From Bin80 sp965220365 (GTDB taxonomy: Bacteria > Bacteroidota > Rhodothermia > Rhodothermales > Bin80): a stretch of DNA of 64,000 nucleotides. Below the pieces are notes generated by a model. The model searched no databases, had not been told where the DNA came from, and saw only the letters and a list, made by a program, of their open reading frames with translations. Shown here one piece after another: positions 8,385 to 17,126 of the stretch (the first letter of the stretch is position 1; the number at the start of each line of letters is the position of its first letter). The DNA lies in assembly GCA_965220365.1 (NCBI GenBank), contig OZ244823.1, positions 1,984,001 to 2,048,000 of the forward strand, written 5' to 3'. The position numbers and the translations under genes were made by a program.

Positions 8385-9534
8385 TCAATCCCTCAGAGGC
8401 ATCCCTCCTCTTCTTTTTCATTCGATCATGTATCGCTTGCGCCGTCTCGGAAATCTCTTCTGCCATGTCTATGAGAGAGGTGTTTCGCCCGTCAAAACCA
8501 CGTACGTTATGGAATGCTTCACGAATTTTCGAACGTGTAAGCAGCAATGACTCAGCAAGCTTTTGATCAGCGGGTAGTGTACTTTCATGAGCCTCATCCA
8601 AGGAACTCCCCGCTCTGAGGACCGTCAGTGACTCTGTGTGGTGTAACACTTCCCCCAGACGTTTAATGTCTGGATTCTGTGACCTGATTACCGGATTTAT
8701 GCTATTCTGCTTGGATCCGTAGATCCATGTCAGCAGTTCAGCTAAATGTTTTTCCTTGCCCTTAGAGACGGGATTCGGTTGTGGCTCATAGCTTGCCCAT
8801 TGTGCATTGAGGCCGAGAAATTTTCTGTAATCTGGGCGTGATAATGCCGTATACAGGTGCGAGAAACTGAAACGCGGGTTCCATCGATCGTCTATATCAA
8901 ATAGCGACTTCTCTTCTGCCTGTTCTAATACATGGATTGCATGGACCATCCGTTTTATAGTCGTGTGACTATCTCCAATCTGGTTTGCTATCTCAGTAAG
9001 GGAAAGATTGCTAGTCCTGTGCCAGCGGGCAGCAAATTTAGCTTTAGCATAAGAACTCCATCGGGCAGCGCCATTGATATGTTTGAACCCGATGAATGCA
9101 TCTGCGTCTTCACGGTTAGCGACCCGGTATACGGAAATCTTCTTAAGCGTGTCTCTGCACTGCTGAGTTATTTCTGGGGCCCGAATCCGAGTCCTAGTCG
9201 CATCATATATTCTGTCACTCAATTTATCATCTCTTAATAGGCGGACCGCAGCTAGCCGACGATTACCTTCCAGTACGATAAGTCCACCATTTTCCTCACA
9301 CACAATAAATGGCTCTATGTCCATGTACCCATTCGCAGCAATTGATTGGAGCAATTCACCGAGGTCCTCGGCTCGATAGAGGTGTGCGATGATTACTTCA
9401 TCAGACGCTCCAATATCCATGTCGGTTAGGCGCGGATTACGAACATCTAGATTCAGACAGTCAGTTGAAACCCGCATGACACTTTCCAAGGGAATCTTTT
9501 CCGGGGGGGCTGAGGGGTTGCCAATGTTAGACAT
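8377..9534 (-). CDS. ParB/Srx-fold N-terminal domain protein
   Basis: The 385-residue protein has a ParB-like N-terminal domain. IEPFIVCEENGGLIVLEGNR at about residues 62-81 includes the EGNRR box, which in ParB family proteins forms part of a CTP- or nucleotide-binding or nuclease-like fold. NQIGDSHTTIKRMVHAIHVL further on (about residues 187-206) looks like a helix-turn-helix. The C-terminal part is helical and ends in a very basic stretch (MKKKRRD). It is not a chromosome-partition ParB by context: there is no parA, and it is translationally coupled (8-bp overlap) to a putative nuclease gene followed by an adenine methylase. A DNA-sensing or regulatory component of that unit is the best guess. 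Confidence 0.7.
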   Translation of the reverse strand: MSNIGNPSAPPEKIPLESVMRVSTDCLNLDVRNPRLTDMDIGASDEVIIAHLYRAEDLGELLQSIAANGYMDIEPFIVCEENGGLIVLEGNRRLAAVRLLRDDKLSDRIYDATRTRIRAPEITQQCRDTLKKISVYRVANREDADAFIGFKHINGAARWSSYAKAKFAARWHRTSNLSLTEIANQIGDSHTTIKRMVHAIHVLEQAEEKSLFDIDDRWNPRFSFSHLYTALSRPDYRKFLGLNAQWASYEPQPNPVSKGKEKHLAELLTWIYGSKQNSINPVIRSQNPDIKRLGEVLHHTESLTVLRAGSSLDEAHESTLPADQKLAESLLLTRSKIREAFHNVRGFDGRNTSLIDMAEEISETAQAIHDRMKKKRRDASEGLNE

Positions 9535-10129
9535 GATTTGACTAATATTGAATGGCTAATTTAATGCCTAATCGAGGATCATGACAGATTAAGTTTGTCA
9601 CGGGTTCAACTGATCGATTGGTCTTCAAATCTACGTAATGTATTCCTGAAATAGAATATAACCCAATGCTGCTCCTTAACCTATGTCGAAAGACTTGGTA
9701 TTTAGGAGTTCTGTGAAAAACACATCATCGAATCAAAAGTGCCGATAGCCGACACCAGAATGCCGTACTCAAAAGTTCCGAATGAGACTTTTCAAAGAAT
9801 CATTTTTAGGAGGCTTGATATAGGTATATAGGTGAAATCGACCTTGTTCAGATCCAAGAAGGTACAAGCCATTTTCACCGAGGGCTTAGCCTCCTAGTCA
9901 TCCCGCTCTAGATAACTGGTGCATGTACAGTTTACGTACCGGCGACAATATATTCTGTCACGGGAATTCCATACAAGCAATGGCGATCTAACGCCAGATG
10001 TGTTTTGGGAGCCCATATCTCGGTATGTCAAGGCTTTTCGAGAGTGCGTTACAAAATAATGGCAGAAGGAGGCAAAAAACTTGATCAAAGTGTTGTATCA
10101 TTGAACGGCTTAATACAATTAATGTAATC
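9535..10129. other. 595-bp intergenic region between the ParB-like gene and recA
   Basis: No convincing gene is seen. A 65-codon minus-strand frame (9894-10088) has no family resemblance. The region must hold the divergent promoters of the ParB-like cluster and recA, and contains the 90-nt hairpin listed separately. I could not identify an SOS box with confidence. Confidence 0.6.
9807..9896. repeat. 90-nt two-tier inverted repeat (long imperfect hairpin)
   Basis: The outer arms TAGGAGGCT (9807-9815) and AGCCTCCTA (9888-9896) are perfect 9-bp complements. The inner arms GGTGAAA (9831-9837) and TTTCACC (9873-9879) are perfect 7-bp complements, and a third short pair CTTGT/ACAAG sits inside. 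The whole can fold as one interrupted stem-loop. It lies between the ParB-like operon and recA and belongs to no gene. It could be a structured RNA, a protein-binding site for the adjacent system, or a mobile-element remnant. Confidence 0.6.
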
Positions 10130-11146
10130 ATGAGTGCAAAAGAAAACCCCAAAACGCGGGCTCTCAACCTTGCAATCAAAGAGATTGAGAAACAACATGG
10201 AAAAGGATCTATTATGAGGATGGGGGATTCCCCCCCTGTACAGGTGGAAGCCATCCCAACTGGATCTATAGCTTTGGATGCCGCACTAGGTGTGGGTGGT
10301 ATACCCCGTGGACGAATTGTTGAGATTTTTGGTCCTGAATCGTCAGGCAAGACTACGTTGGCTACACATTGTCTTGCCGAGGCACAGAAGTTAGGAGGAC
10401 AATGTGCATTTATTGATGCCGAGCATGCATTCGATCCATCCTATGCAGAGCAATTGGGGGTAGATATTGATCAGTTGCTCATATCGCAGCCCGACACGGG
10501 AGAACAGGCATTAAATATTTGTGAAACTCTGGTACGCAGTGGTGCACTTGATCTCATTGTGGTTGATTCGGTGGCGGCCCTAGTGCCCGCAGCTGAAATT
10601 CAGGGAGATATGGGGGATAGTCACGTCGGCCTGCAAGCCCGCCTCATGAGCCAAGCCCTAAGAAAGTTGGCCGGCATTATCAACCGATCGAATGTGGTTG
10701 TGGTTTTCATTAATCAACTGCGTGAAAAAATTGGGGTGATGTTTGGAAACCCCGAAACGACACCAGGTGGAAAAGCTCTGAAGTTTTACAGTTCAGTCAG
10801 GCTGGATATCCGCCGGATTGGTGCGATCAAGAGTGCCACCGAAGTGATAGGTAACCGAACGCGTGTCAAAGTGATCAAGAACAAAGTAGCGCCTCCATTC
10901 CGTAACGCTGAATTTGATATCATCTATGGAGAGGGGATTTCATCCGTAGGGGAGTTGGTTGACCTTGCCGTCAACATTGGTCTCATCACCAAAAGCGGTT
11001 CCTGGTATGGTTATGGAAATGCACGAATTGGTCAGGGGCGGGATAATGCAAAAAACTGGCTCAGAGAAAATCCCGACGAGTACCAATCAATCAAGGCTGC
11101 CGTACGCGAGAATTTAGGTCTCAGCGTTCCCACGGAGAGTGCGTAG
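10130..11146 (+). CDS. recA: Recombinase RecA
   Basis: RecA forms ATP-dependent filaments on single-stranded DNA, drives strand exchange, and activates the SOS response. The 338-residue protein has the Walker A motif GPESSGKT at residues 68-75 and the LIVVDSVAALVP Walker B region. It also has the L1/L2 loop region (GLQARLMSQALRKL, then NQLREKIGVMFGNPETTPGG) and KVIKNKVAPPF. The length is slightly short because the acidic C-terminal tail is brief. It stands alone, with a 595-bp leader region upstream. Confidence 0.98.
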   Translation: MSAKENPKTRALNLAIKEIEKQHGKGSIMRMGDSPPVQVEAIPTGSIALDAALGVGGIPRGRIVEIFGPESSGKTTLATHCLAEAQKLGGQCAFIDAEHAFDPSYAEQLGVDIDQLLISQPDTGEQALNICETLVRSGALDLIVVDSVAALVPAAEIQGDMGDSHVGLQARLMSQALRKLAGIINRSNVVVVFINQLREKIGVMFGNPETTPGGKALKFYSSVRLDIRRIGAIKSATEVIGNRTRVKVIKNKVAPPFRNAEFDIIYGEGISSVGELVDLAVNIGLITKSGSWYGYGNARIGQGRDNAKNWLRENPDEYQSIKAAVRENLGLSVPTESA

Positions 11147-11460
11147 TAGTTGTCATTTTCCTGAAAGATTTATTGATCAGGAGATGGTTGAGAGTCATTT
11201 GTGTTCAGGAATATCAAGTGTGTAAAACCTGCTCTCTACAGGCAAGATAATCCGATCCCCAATTCTGTTTCTAACAGGCGACAGACAATGGTACTGCGTA
11301 CGAGATTTTATCCTCTCAGTACAATTGAAAATCTCCATGGAACAACTTTTATGGTATATTCCGCGTATCCAACGAGGTAGGTGAAGCTCGTAACCGAAGT
11401 TAGGCAACCTTTCTCTTTCGTGTGTATTTACAGCGACTACTATTAACTGCTTGAAGACAA
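11147..11460. other. 314-bp intergenic region downstream of recA
   Basis: No gene is supported. A minus-strand frame of 90 codons (11195-11467) crosses the region but has no recognisable features and overlaps the start of the next plus-strand gene. A weak stem (CCTGA...TCAGG, about 11160-11182) is present without a clear T-run, so it is not called a terminator. Confidence 0.5.
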
Positions 11461-11775
11461 ATGGCAAAGAGTTCGACCCATAGTCATACAGCCAATAACA
11501 ACTCGATTAGCGAGGAGGATGTTAAAGTACTTTGTTGGGAGTTGGATGTTGCGATTGCCAAGCTTCGTGCACGGAACGAGTATTGGAAAAAAATTCAAGA
11601 GGAAGAGGCTGATCTACTGGAGAATCCCCCCAGCTTACTTGATGAAATGGTGAACATTCATTGCACGCCATGGGGAGTTGAACCACGAATCGGTCCAGAC
11701 TGGGTGGACGGTGTGGCGCGTGCGTGGGTCAATGTGGGGAAATACCTTAGGAGTGCGATGGGCCAACTTCCATGA
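11461..11775 (+). CDS. Hypothetical protein, 104 aa
   Basis: I do not recognise this family. The protein is soluble and acidic. A central helical segment (ELDVAIAKLRARNEYWKKIQEEE) has heptad-like spacing compatible with a short coiled coil, and the C-terminal half is Trp-rich (PWGVEPRIGPDWVDGVARAW). The stop overlaps the next start as ATGA (11772-11775), so it is translationally coupled to the DUF2335-like gene that follows, which is now disrupted. The two probably formed a small accessory pair. There is no signal peptide. Confidence 0.55.
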   Translation: MAKSSTHSHTANNNSISEEDVKVLCWELDVAIAKLRARNEYWKKIQEEEADLLENPPSLLDEMVNIHCTPWGVEPRIGPDWVDGVARAWVNVGKYLRSAMGQLP

Positions 11776-11830
11776 ATGAGTCTGAAGATATCCAAAGCGA
11801 GGAGCTGCAGGATAGTTCACAAAACAAAGT

Positions 11831-13112
11831 GGTTCTACCGCGAATATTGTGGATAGAGATCTAAACCTCCATGGAAAAAGAGGATAGCGCTTCGGAAGTT
11901 CTCGAATTTTCTGTATCCTCTTGCAACGGTTTTGATTTCTTGGATTTTGCCGTTGATTCGCTCGGCTCTGGCATTGGACTGTTCATGACACAGCGCATTG
12001 CAGACACCTTCTCGGTGTCGTTCAAACATCTCGGCGATCTGGATGAGCTCCTTTACGGCCTCCTCGTTCACCTGCTCAAGCCAGAGTTCAAAGTACTTTT
12101 TTGCCTCCGCGAAAGTGCGGCATCGAAAGATGGCCTTGAAGTCCTCTCTGAGCCTCCAGGCAATGCTGACTTGCAAGTTCAATTTCTGGATGGCCTGGAA
12201 AATCTCTTCCTGATTTACAGTGCGGTTCGCTTCGTTTTTCAGGAGTGCGTAGCGGCTCTGTTTGAGCGCATCGTGCTGCTTGACCTCGCGTCTGCGCACT
12301 TGATCGATCGCTTTGTTGAGATACTGGATCAAATGAAAACGATCATGGATCAGCGTGGCGTTCGGGAACAGCTCTGTGATGCAAGAAATGTAGGCCTTCC
12401 ACATATCCGTCGTAATGGTCTGGACCTCGTCCTTTAGATCCCCCAGAAGCCCCTCTAACAGGGCTGTTACGCTGGATTTGTCGCGTCCCTGTCCCACATC
12501 AAGGACCACACCCCGTTCGGAATCACTCACCACCGTTGCATATTTGTGGCCGCGATGAATCGCCTTCTCATCCACACTCACATGCGAAATGCTCTGTAGC
12601 GCACGTCTGCGTTCCCCACGTTCCACACTGCGGTGCAGGATGCGATTCACCACATCAAATTTGCAACGAAGCAACTGCGCCGTCTTGGTTTGATTCTTCG
12701 TCGCTTGCAGCAATCGAATCGTCCAGGATTCAAAGGCTTCCGTATAGCGCTGCGAAGCACTTGACCAAGGAACCGCTATCGTATTCACCCCCGCAGAAGA
12801 CTTCACACGAGGGACCCGGCAGTGCACAAAACATTGAAACTGAAACCAGTCCAGATGTCGCCAACACCGCTTCTTACGGTGATCATACAATGTCCCCGTC
12901 TCCCCGGTCTTCGGGCAGATCAACGCACGACCCGAATGCGAAATGTAGATGTCAATCCGTTGAACTTTTGCATCCAGATCCATCCGATCAATCTTCCAAT
13001 CGCTACCTAATTGTAAACTGTGACGCACCGCAATATCTGGAACCGGTTCCATAAAATGTGTAAATTTGGTGAAAACGAAAAATAATCATTCCACACGAAT
13101 TGCGGTAGTACC
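11831..13112 (-). mobile_element. Complete ISL3-family insertion sequence, 1282 bp
   Basis: The ends are imperfect inverted repeats: GGTTCTACCGCG... at the left and GGTACTACCGCA... read inward from the right. A perfect 8-bp target duplication AACAAAGT flanks the element at 11823-11830 and 13113-13120. Both the GG terminus and the 8-bp duplication are typical of ISL3 elements. The single transposase gene nearly fills the element. It is a different element from the two ISL3 copies at 45.6 and 61.1 kb: the transposase is diverged and the ends differ. Confidence 0.92.
11835..13052 (-). CDS. ISL3-family transposase
   Basis: This 405-residue DDE transposase has a family-typical N-terminal cysteine/basic region (LICPKTGETGTLYDHRKKRCWRHLD without all zinc cysteines). 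It then has a helix-turn-helix segment (TKTAQLLRCKFDVVNRIL). The catalytic core shows SVDEKAIHRGHKYATVVSD (first D), ATLIHDRFHLIQYLNKAID (second D) and SNARAERINGKIQEIKTVARGY (E). The C-terminal GGLDLYP motif is shared by ISL3 proteins. The frame is intact, so the element may be active. It lies antisense within the disrupted DUF2335-like gene. Confidence 0.93.
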   Translation of the reverse strand: MEPVPDIAVRHSLQLGSDWKIDRMDLDAKVQRIDIYISHSGRALICPKTGETGTLYDHRKKRCWRHLDWFQFQCFVHCRVPRVKSSAGVNTIAVPWSSASQRYTEAFESWTIRLLQATKNQTKTAQLLRCKFDVVNRILHRSVERGERRRALQSISHVSVDEKAIHRGHKYATVVSDSERGVVLDVGQGRDKSSVTALLEGLLGDLKDEVQTITTDMWKAYISCITELFPNATLIHDRFHLIQYLNKAIDQVRRREVKQHDALKQSRYALLKNEANRTVNQEEIFQAIQKLNLQVSIAWRLREDFKAIFRCRTFAEAKKYFELWLEQVNEEAVKELIQIAEMFERHREGVCNALCHEQSNARAERINGKIQEIKTVARGYRKFENFRSAILFFHGGLDLYPQYSR

Positions 13113-13516
13113 AACAAAGTAACAGAACGGAGAGAGGATCCACTCGGTGAACACGAGTCTTTATTGGAAGACGTTCCGCAAGAGTTGGCTGTGCGTATCC
13201 GTACGGTAATTAGCGAGTCTCATTCAGGGCCACTTCCGCAAGCCGAGCAGTTTGGAGAGTACGAGAAGGTATGTCGGGGGCAGCCAAAGAAATCTTGGAC
13301 ATGGCCAAGGAAGAGCAGCAGATCCGAAAGATGATTATCGGTCTTGAGCGCCGCCGTATCAATGCAGCAACGCTTGTATCTTTCGGAATGATCAGCCTAG
13401 CCGGTATAGGCATGCTTCTGGGCGTTTCATGGAATATTATAGTTCCCCTGGGGCTTAGTGGAATGATAACCTTTTTTCTGCGCGAATTCTCTAAGGTGTG
13501 GAGACCACGCTCGTGA

Positions 13517-13937
13517 CCTAATTGGCCCAACGTAACGGAAGCTATATATCAGGATTTCGGGGCTTTTGGGTTGTGTTTGTGTAGTAACAAGCTTCGCGAT
13601 TTCTGCCTTTAGAACGATGGTTGTTACGTACGGGGCAACTTCTCTGGGAGGATCAATTGCTTTCGGGACTATAACAGCAAGATTTCTAGTTCTTGAAAGG
13701 CAACAAGAAACTTGTAGCAGTGCTGATCTGGTTCGTGCAGCGCCCCAGACAATGCCCGCTCTCCGCAGCAAGATCCGTTATAGTGTATAGAGTGAAACCC
13801 AGCGATTCACTGGATACACAATCAAAAATCTAACCCGGTAAGAATCGCTTTCGGTGAGCAGAAGGTGTTCAAATCCTCTACATCTAAACATTTTTATTAA
13901 AAAATGCGTTTATATAAATAATTATTTATGATAAGTT
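13517..13937. other. 421-bp intergenic region upstream of the methionine genes
   Basis: No convincing gene is seen. A 75-codon frame at 13566-13790 is not family-like. The last 70 bp are very AT-rich and probably hold the promoter of the ArsR-methyltransferase-MetF fusion, including whatever operator its HTH domain recognises. I looked for a SAM-I or SAM-II riboswitch and could not make one. A stretch at 13855-13885 (GTTCAAATCC) is reminiscent of a tRNA T-arm but does not fold as a tRNA. Confidence 0.45.
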
Positions 13938-13940
13938 TTG

Positions 13941-15821
13941 ATGAACGTGTGTCAGAGGTTGCTGATTGGTGCTATGAAGGCGGCTGGCGAGCCGAACCGG
14001 CTTCGCATTCTTGTGCTGCTGCGCTGTGGTGACCTTGCTGTTGGTGAGCTGGCACAAATTCTCAATCAAAGTCAACCTCGTCTCTCACATCATCTAAAGA
14101 CACTGGCACGGGCCGGCTTGGTCGAACGGCTACCTGAGGGATCCTGGGTATTTTATCGAATCCAGAGTAAAGGTTGGGCCGGAAGGCTGTTGCAGGGACT
14201 CTTCTCTGAATTAGAGATCGATAGTGACCCATTCACCTCCGACCTTAAAGCTCTGCAGAGGGTTCGCAAAGTTCGAGCAAAATCAGCCGCGGCCTACTTT
14301 TCAGAAATTGCCGAAGACTGGGACCGGCTACGGGCACTGCACTATCCCGATGCAGCAATTGAGCGGGCCATTCTTGATCATATTGGGACATACCATTTCG
14401 AGAGCGTCATTGATCTTGGGACCGGTACTGGGCGGATGCTGATTCTGCTGTCCCCGTACACACAAGAGGCCGAAGGCCTTGATCTTTCTCACCATATGCT
14501 GACCGTTGCACGGACAAACCTCAGCCGAGCGGGGATAGGTAATGCACGCGTTCGTCAAGGTGATGCCACGAATACCCCCTTCGAGAGCGACAGTGCTGAT
14601 TTTGTTGTCGTGCATCAAGTATTGCATTATCTTGAAAAACCCGAGGATGTAATTACAGAGGCTGCACGCATTCTCAAACCCGGAGGGCAACTTCTTGTCG
14701 TTGATTTTGCCCCGCATGAACTCGAGTTTTTACGTGAGTCCCAGGGACACTATCGGCTTGGAATTTCCGAAGATGATATGCTGCAATGGGCGGAAGCAGC
14801 CGGGTTTTCCGTACAGGTGAAAAAATTTGATGCACCCGTCTCACTTGATCAGGGCATCAGCGTTCTCATTTGGACAGCGACCTGGCATGCCAGTCCACCA
14901 GGAGGCTACAGCGTAAATAAACTCGCCGCTGCGGAGCAGCAATCGAAACCAGCCCCCAACGTCTCATTTGAATTCTTTCCACCGAAAACGGATAGGATGG
15001 AGGCCAAGCTCTGGGAATCGGTTGCACGCCTGACACCAATGGCACCGCGCTTTGTGTCTGTAACCTATGGAGCTGGTGGCACCACACGGAATCGAACGCA
15101 AAGGATTGTCACCAAAATCGCACAGGACACTCCGCTCTTGCCAGCCGCGCATCTCACCTGTGTGAGCGCAACCAAGGAAGAAGTATTAGAGGTCGCGGTC
15201 GATTTATGGCAAGCGGGCGTACGTCACCTAGTGGCCCTGCGAGGCGATCCCCCCGAAGGCATTGGTGAAAAATTCGAGCAACATCCAGGCGGTTTTCGCA
15301 ACAGTATTGAATTGATTGAGGGGATTCGAGCGCATGAGATCGAACCTGGCGCGAGATTTGAAATCAGTGTTTCCTGCTATCCAGAGCAACATCCCCATAG
15401 TCGGGGCTGGGATCAGGACATCGCGTTTTTGAGGGCCAAACAGGATGCCGGTGCTGACCGTGCGATTACACAATTTTTCTTTGAGCCGGGGGTCTACCTA
15501 GCCTTTCTTGACCGTGCACGGGCGGGTGGAGTGACCATGCCGATTGTACCCGGTATCATGCTGCAACCGAACTTCAAAGGCATGAAACGGATTGCTGATC
15601 TCTGTCAGGTCAACTTACCAGACTGGCTGCATGAGCTTTACGAGGGGACCGATGAAGACACGGCAACATGTGAGTTCATCACAGCGAATGTAGCGGCCGA
15701 ACTCTGCCATAAGCTATCAGAGCAAGGCGTGAACGAGTTTCATTTCTATACGCTCAATCGCGCGAGCCTGGCGCTGTCTACCTGTCGATTGCTTGGATTG
15801 AAGCCACAGGCAGTGGTGTAA
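13941..15821 (+). CDS. metF: ArsR-type HTH / SAM-dependent methyltransferase / methylenetetrahydrofolate reductase fusion
   Basis: This single frame of about 626 codons carries three modules. Residues 1-80 are an ArsR-family winged helix (AGEPNRLRILVLL, then QSQPRLSHHLKTLARAGLVE). Residues about 90-320 are a class I methyltransferase with VIDLGTGTGRML (near 156-167) and a UbiE-like DFVVVHQVLHYL segment. Residues about 338-626 are a full-length MetF (VSFEFFPPKTDRM, FVSVTYGAGGT, HLVALRGDPP, TQFFFEP), which reduces 5,10-methylene-THF to 5-methyl-THF for methionine synthase. In other bacteria the ArsR-methyltransferase and MetF are known to me as separate, neighbouring genes. A TTG at 13938 is an alternative start. 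The split methionine synthase follows immediately, so the regulator module may sense SAM or SAH and control its own pathway. Confidence 0.88.
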   Translation: MNVCQRLLIGAMKAAGEPNRLRILVLLRCGDLAVGELAQILNQSQPRLSHHLKTLARAGLVERLPEGSWVFYRIQSKGWAGRLLQGLFSELEIDSDPFTSDLKALQRVRKVRAKSAAAYFSEIAEDWDRLRALHYPDAAIERAILDHIGTYHFESVIDLGTGTGRMLILLSPYTQEAEGLDLSHHMLTVARTNLSRAGIGNARVRQGDATNTPFESDSADFVVVHQVLHYLEKPEDVITEAARILKPGGQLLVVDFAPHELEFLRESQGHYRLGISEDDMLQWAEAAGFSVQVKKFDAPVSLDQGISVLIWTATWHASPPGGYSVNKLAAAEQQSKPAPNVSFEFFPPKTDRMEAKLWESVARLTPMAPRFVSVTYGAGGTTRNRTQRIVTKIAQDTPLLPAAHLTCVSATKEEVLEVAVDLWQAGVRHLVALRGDPPEGIGEKFEQHPGGFRNSIELIEGIRAHEIEPGARFEISVSCYPEQHPHSRGWDQDIAFLRAKQDAGADRAITQFFFEPGVYLAFLDRARAGGVTMPIVPGIMLQPNFKGMKRIADLCQVNLPDWLHELYEGTDEDTATCEFITANVAAELCHKLSEQGVNEFHFYTLNRASLALSTCRLLGLKPQAVV

Positions 15822-15957
15822 TAGGGCCATGGAAAGTTCTTGTTCATTACTGGATTGTCAATGCACTGCCCTGGCAGGGCCCTTCAAGATTCATTCATGG
15901 CGTAGTCAAGGGAAACAGACTTCGCCATGTTCATTTGTGTAACCGTCGCCGAGCTTG

Positions 15958-17034
15958 ATGACCAATCGACAAGAACGTATTGATCAGCTCTACTTGGCTG
16001 TTAAGCAGCGCATATTGCTACTTGATGGTTGTTGGGGGGCGATGTTCCAAAGAATGGGGCTTGAAGAAGAGGATTATCGTGGGTCACGGTTCTCCGAGGA
16101 AGAATACCCGGTCCACATGAAAGGCAATAATGATATTCTGTGCTTGACACGACCGGAGCATGTGACAAAATTGCATGACGCATATTTTGCGGCCGGGGCG
16201 GATATCTCAGAGACGAATACGTTCTCCGCGACAACCATCGTGCAGGATGATTACGCACTTGATCTCCAGTCGGTCATTGATATCAATCACCAGGGTGCAA
16301 AACTCGCCCGCGCATCGGCAGATAAGTGGACAAAAAAAGAGCCACAGAAGCCACGCTTTGTCGCGGGCGCCATTGGACCGCTGAACAAAATGCTCTCCAT
16401 GAGCGCAGATGTAAATGATCCCGGTGCACGGGAGGTGACATTTGACCAGGTCTATCAAGCATATCGTGAGCAAATCGAAGCTTTGAATCAAGGTGGAGTA
16501 CATTTCTATTTGATTGAGACGGTCACGGATACATTGAACTGCAAAGCAGCAATCAAAGCGATCATTGATCTTGAAGCAGAGGGCCTTGAAAAGTTGCCGG
16601 TTTGGATTTCCGGGACTATTACGGATCGGTCGGGGCGTACCCTATCAGGTCAAACGGTTGAAGCATTTTGGCATTCGATACGTCACATAAAACCATTTGC
16701 AGTGGGGTTTAATTGTGCACTGGGTGCCGATTTAATGCGTCCGCATATTGCTGCCATGTCCCGTGTTGCGGATACCCTGGTTGCCGCGTATCCGAATGCC
16801 GGGCTGCCCAACGAGATGGGGCAGTATGAGGAGTCACCACAGGAAACCGCAGACGAAGTCGGTAAATGGGCTCAGGATGGCATTGTCAATATTCTCGGGG
16901 GATGTTGTGGCACTACTCCAGATCATATTTATGCAATCGCAGAAGCAATAGAGGGTTTGCAGCCGAGAATCACAGTCGAAAGTACGAATACGTTACGACT
17001 TGCAGGCCTGGAATCTTTTGAATTGATGAACTAA
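15958..17034 (+). CDS. metH: Methionine synthase, homocysteine-binding module (MetH N-terminal half)
   Basis: The protein (358 residues from the ATG at 15958; TTG at 15955 also possible) is the homocysteine S-methyltransferase barrel that forms the first module of cobalamin-dependent methionine synthase. It opens with ILLLDGCWGAMFQRMGL and holds the NTFSATTI segment. The zinc ligands are seen as GFNCALG near residue 250 and GGCCGTTPDH near residue 314, which activate homocysteine. The normal 1200-residue MetH is divided here: the folate, B12 and activation modules are in the next gene 92 bp downstream. A split MetH of this kind is known from some bacterial lineages. Confidence 0.93.
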   Translation: MTNRQERIDQLYLAVKQRILLLDGCWGAMFQRMGLEEEDYRGSRFSEEEYPVHMKGNNDILCLTRPEHVTKLHDAYFAAGADISETNTFSATTIVQDDYALDLQSVIDINHQGAKLARASADKWTKKEPQKPRFVAGAIGPLNKMLSMSADVNDPGAREVTFDQVYQAYREQIEALNQGGVHFYLIETVTDTLNCKAAIKAIIDLEAEGLEKLPVWISGTITDRSGRTLSGQTVEAFWHSIRHIKPFAVGFNCALGADLMRPHIAAMSRVADTLVAAYPNAGLPNEMGQYEESPQETADEVGKWAQDGIVNILGGCCGTTPDHIYAIAEAIEGLQPRITVESTNTLRLAGLESFELMN

Positions 17035-17126
17035 ACCGAAGAGCAAAGGGATCTATGGCTAACAGGGTGACATACTAACTATTCTAACCTCAAGAGCTTC
17101 TGGACAAATAAAGATCCAGATAAGGA

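Larger units (their letters stand above)
11772..13516 (+). pseudogene. DUF2335-like membrane protein gene, split by an IS and frameshifted
   Basis: The 5' piece (11772-11830) encodes MNESEDIQSEELQDSSQNKV, and its reading frame resumes after the IS and one target duplication at 13121. The resumed frame gives ISESHSGPLPQAEQFGEYEK, which matches the 'SGPLPPPE...YE' signature I know from DUF2335 proteins. The homology then jumps by one base at about 13271 to SGAAKEILDMAKEEQQIRKM and a hydrophobic C-terminus with about two membrane helices (LVSFGMISLAGIGMLLG and IIVPLGLSGMITFFL). Restoring one base after the valine codon would recreate a continuous DUF2335-type protein. The gene therefore carries two lesions. 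The 81-codon frame at 13271-13516 may still be expressed as a fragment. Confidence 0.7.

Noticed and set aside
8377..9534. Chromosome-partition ParB with a parS site
   Set aside because: No parA is adjacent, no parS-like palindrome was seen, and the gene is coupled to a nuclease-like gene and a methylase.
13566..13790. A 75-codon plus-strand frame after the DUF2335 remnant
   Set aside because: No ribosome site, no recognisable family and a composition unlike neighbouring proteins.
13855..13890. A tRNA-like T-arm (GTTCAAATCC) upstream of the metF fusion
   Set aside because: No acceptor, D-arm or anticodon arm can be built around it; probably coincidence.
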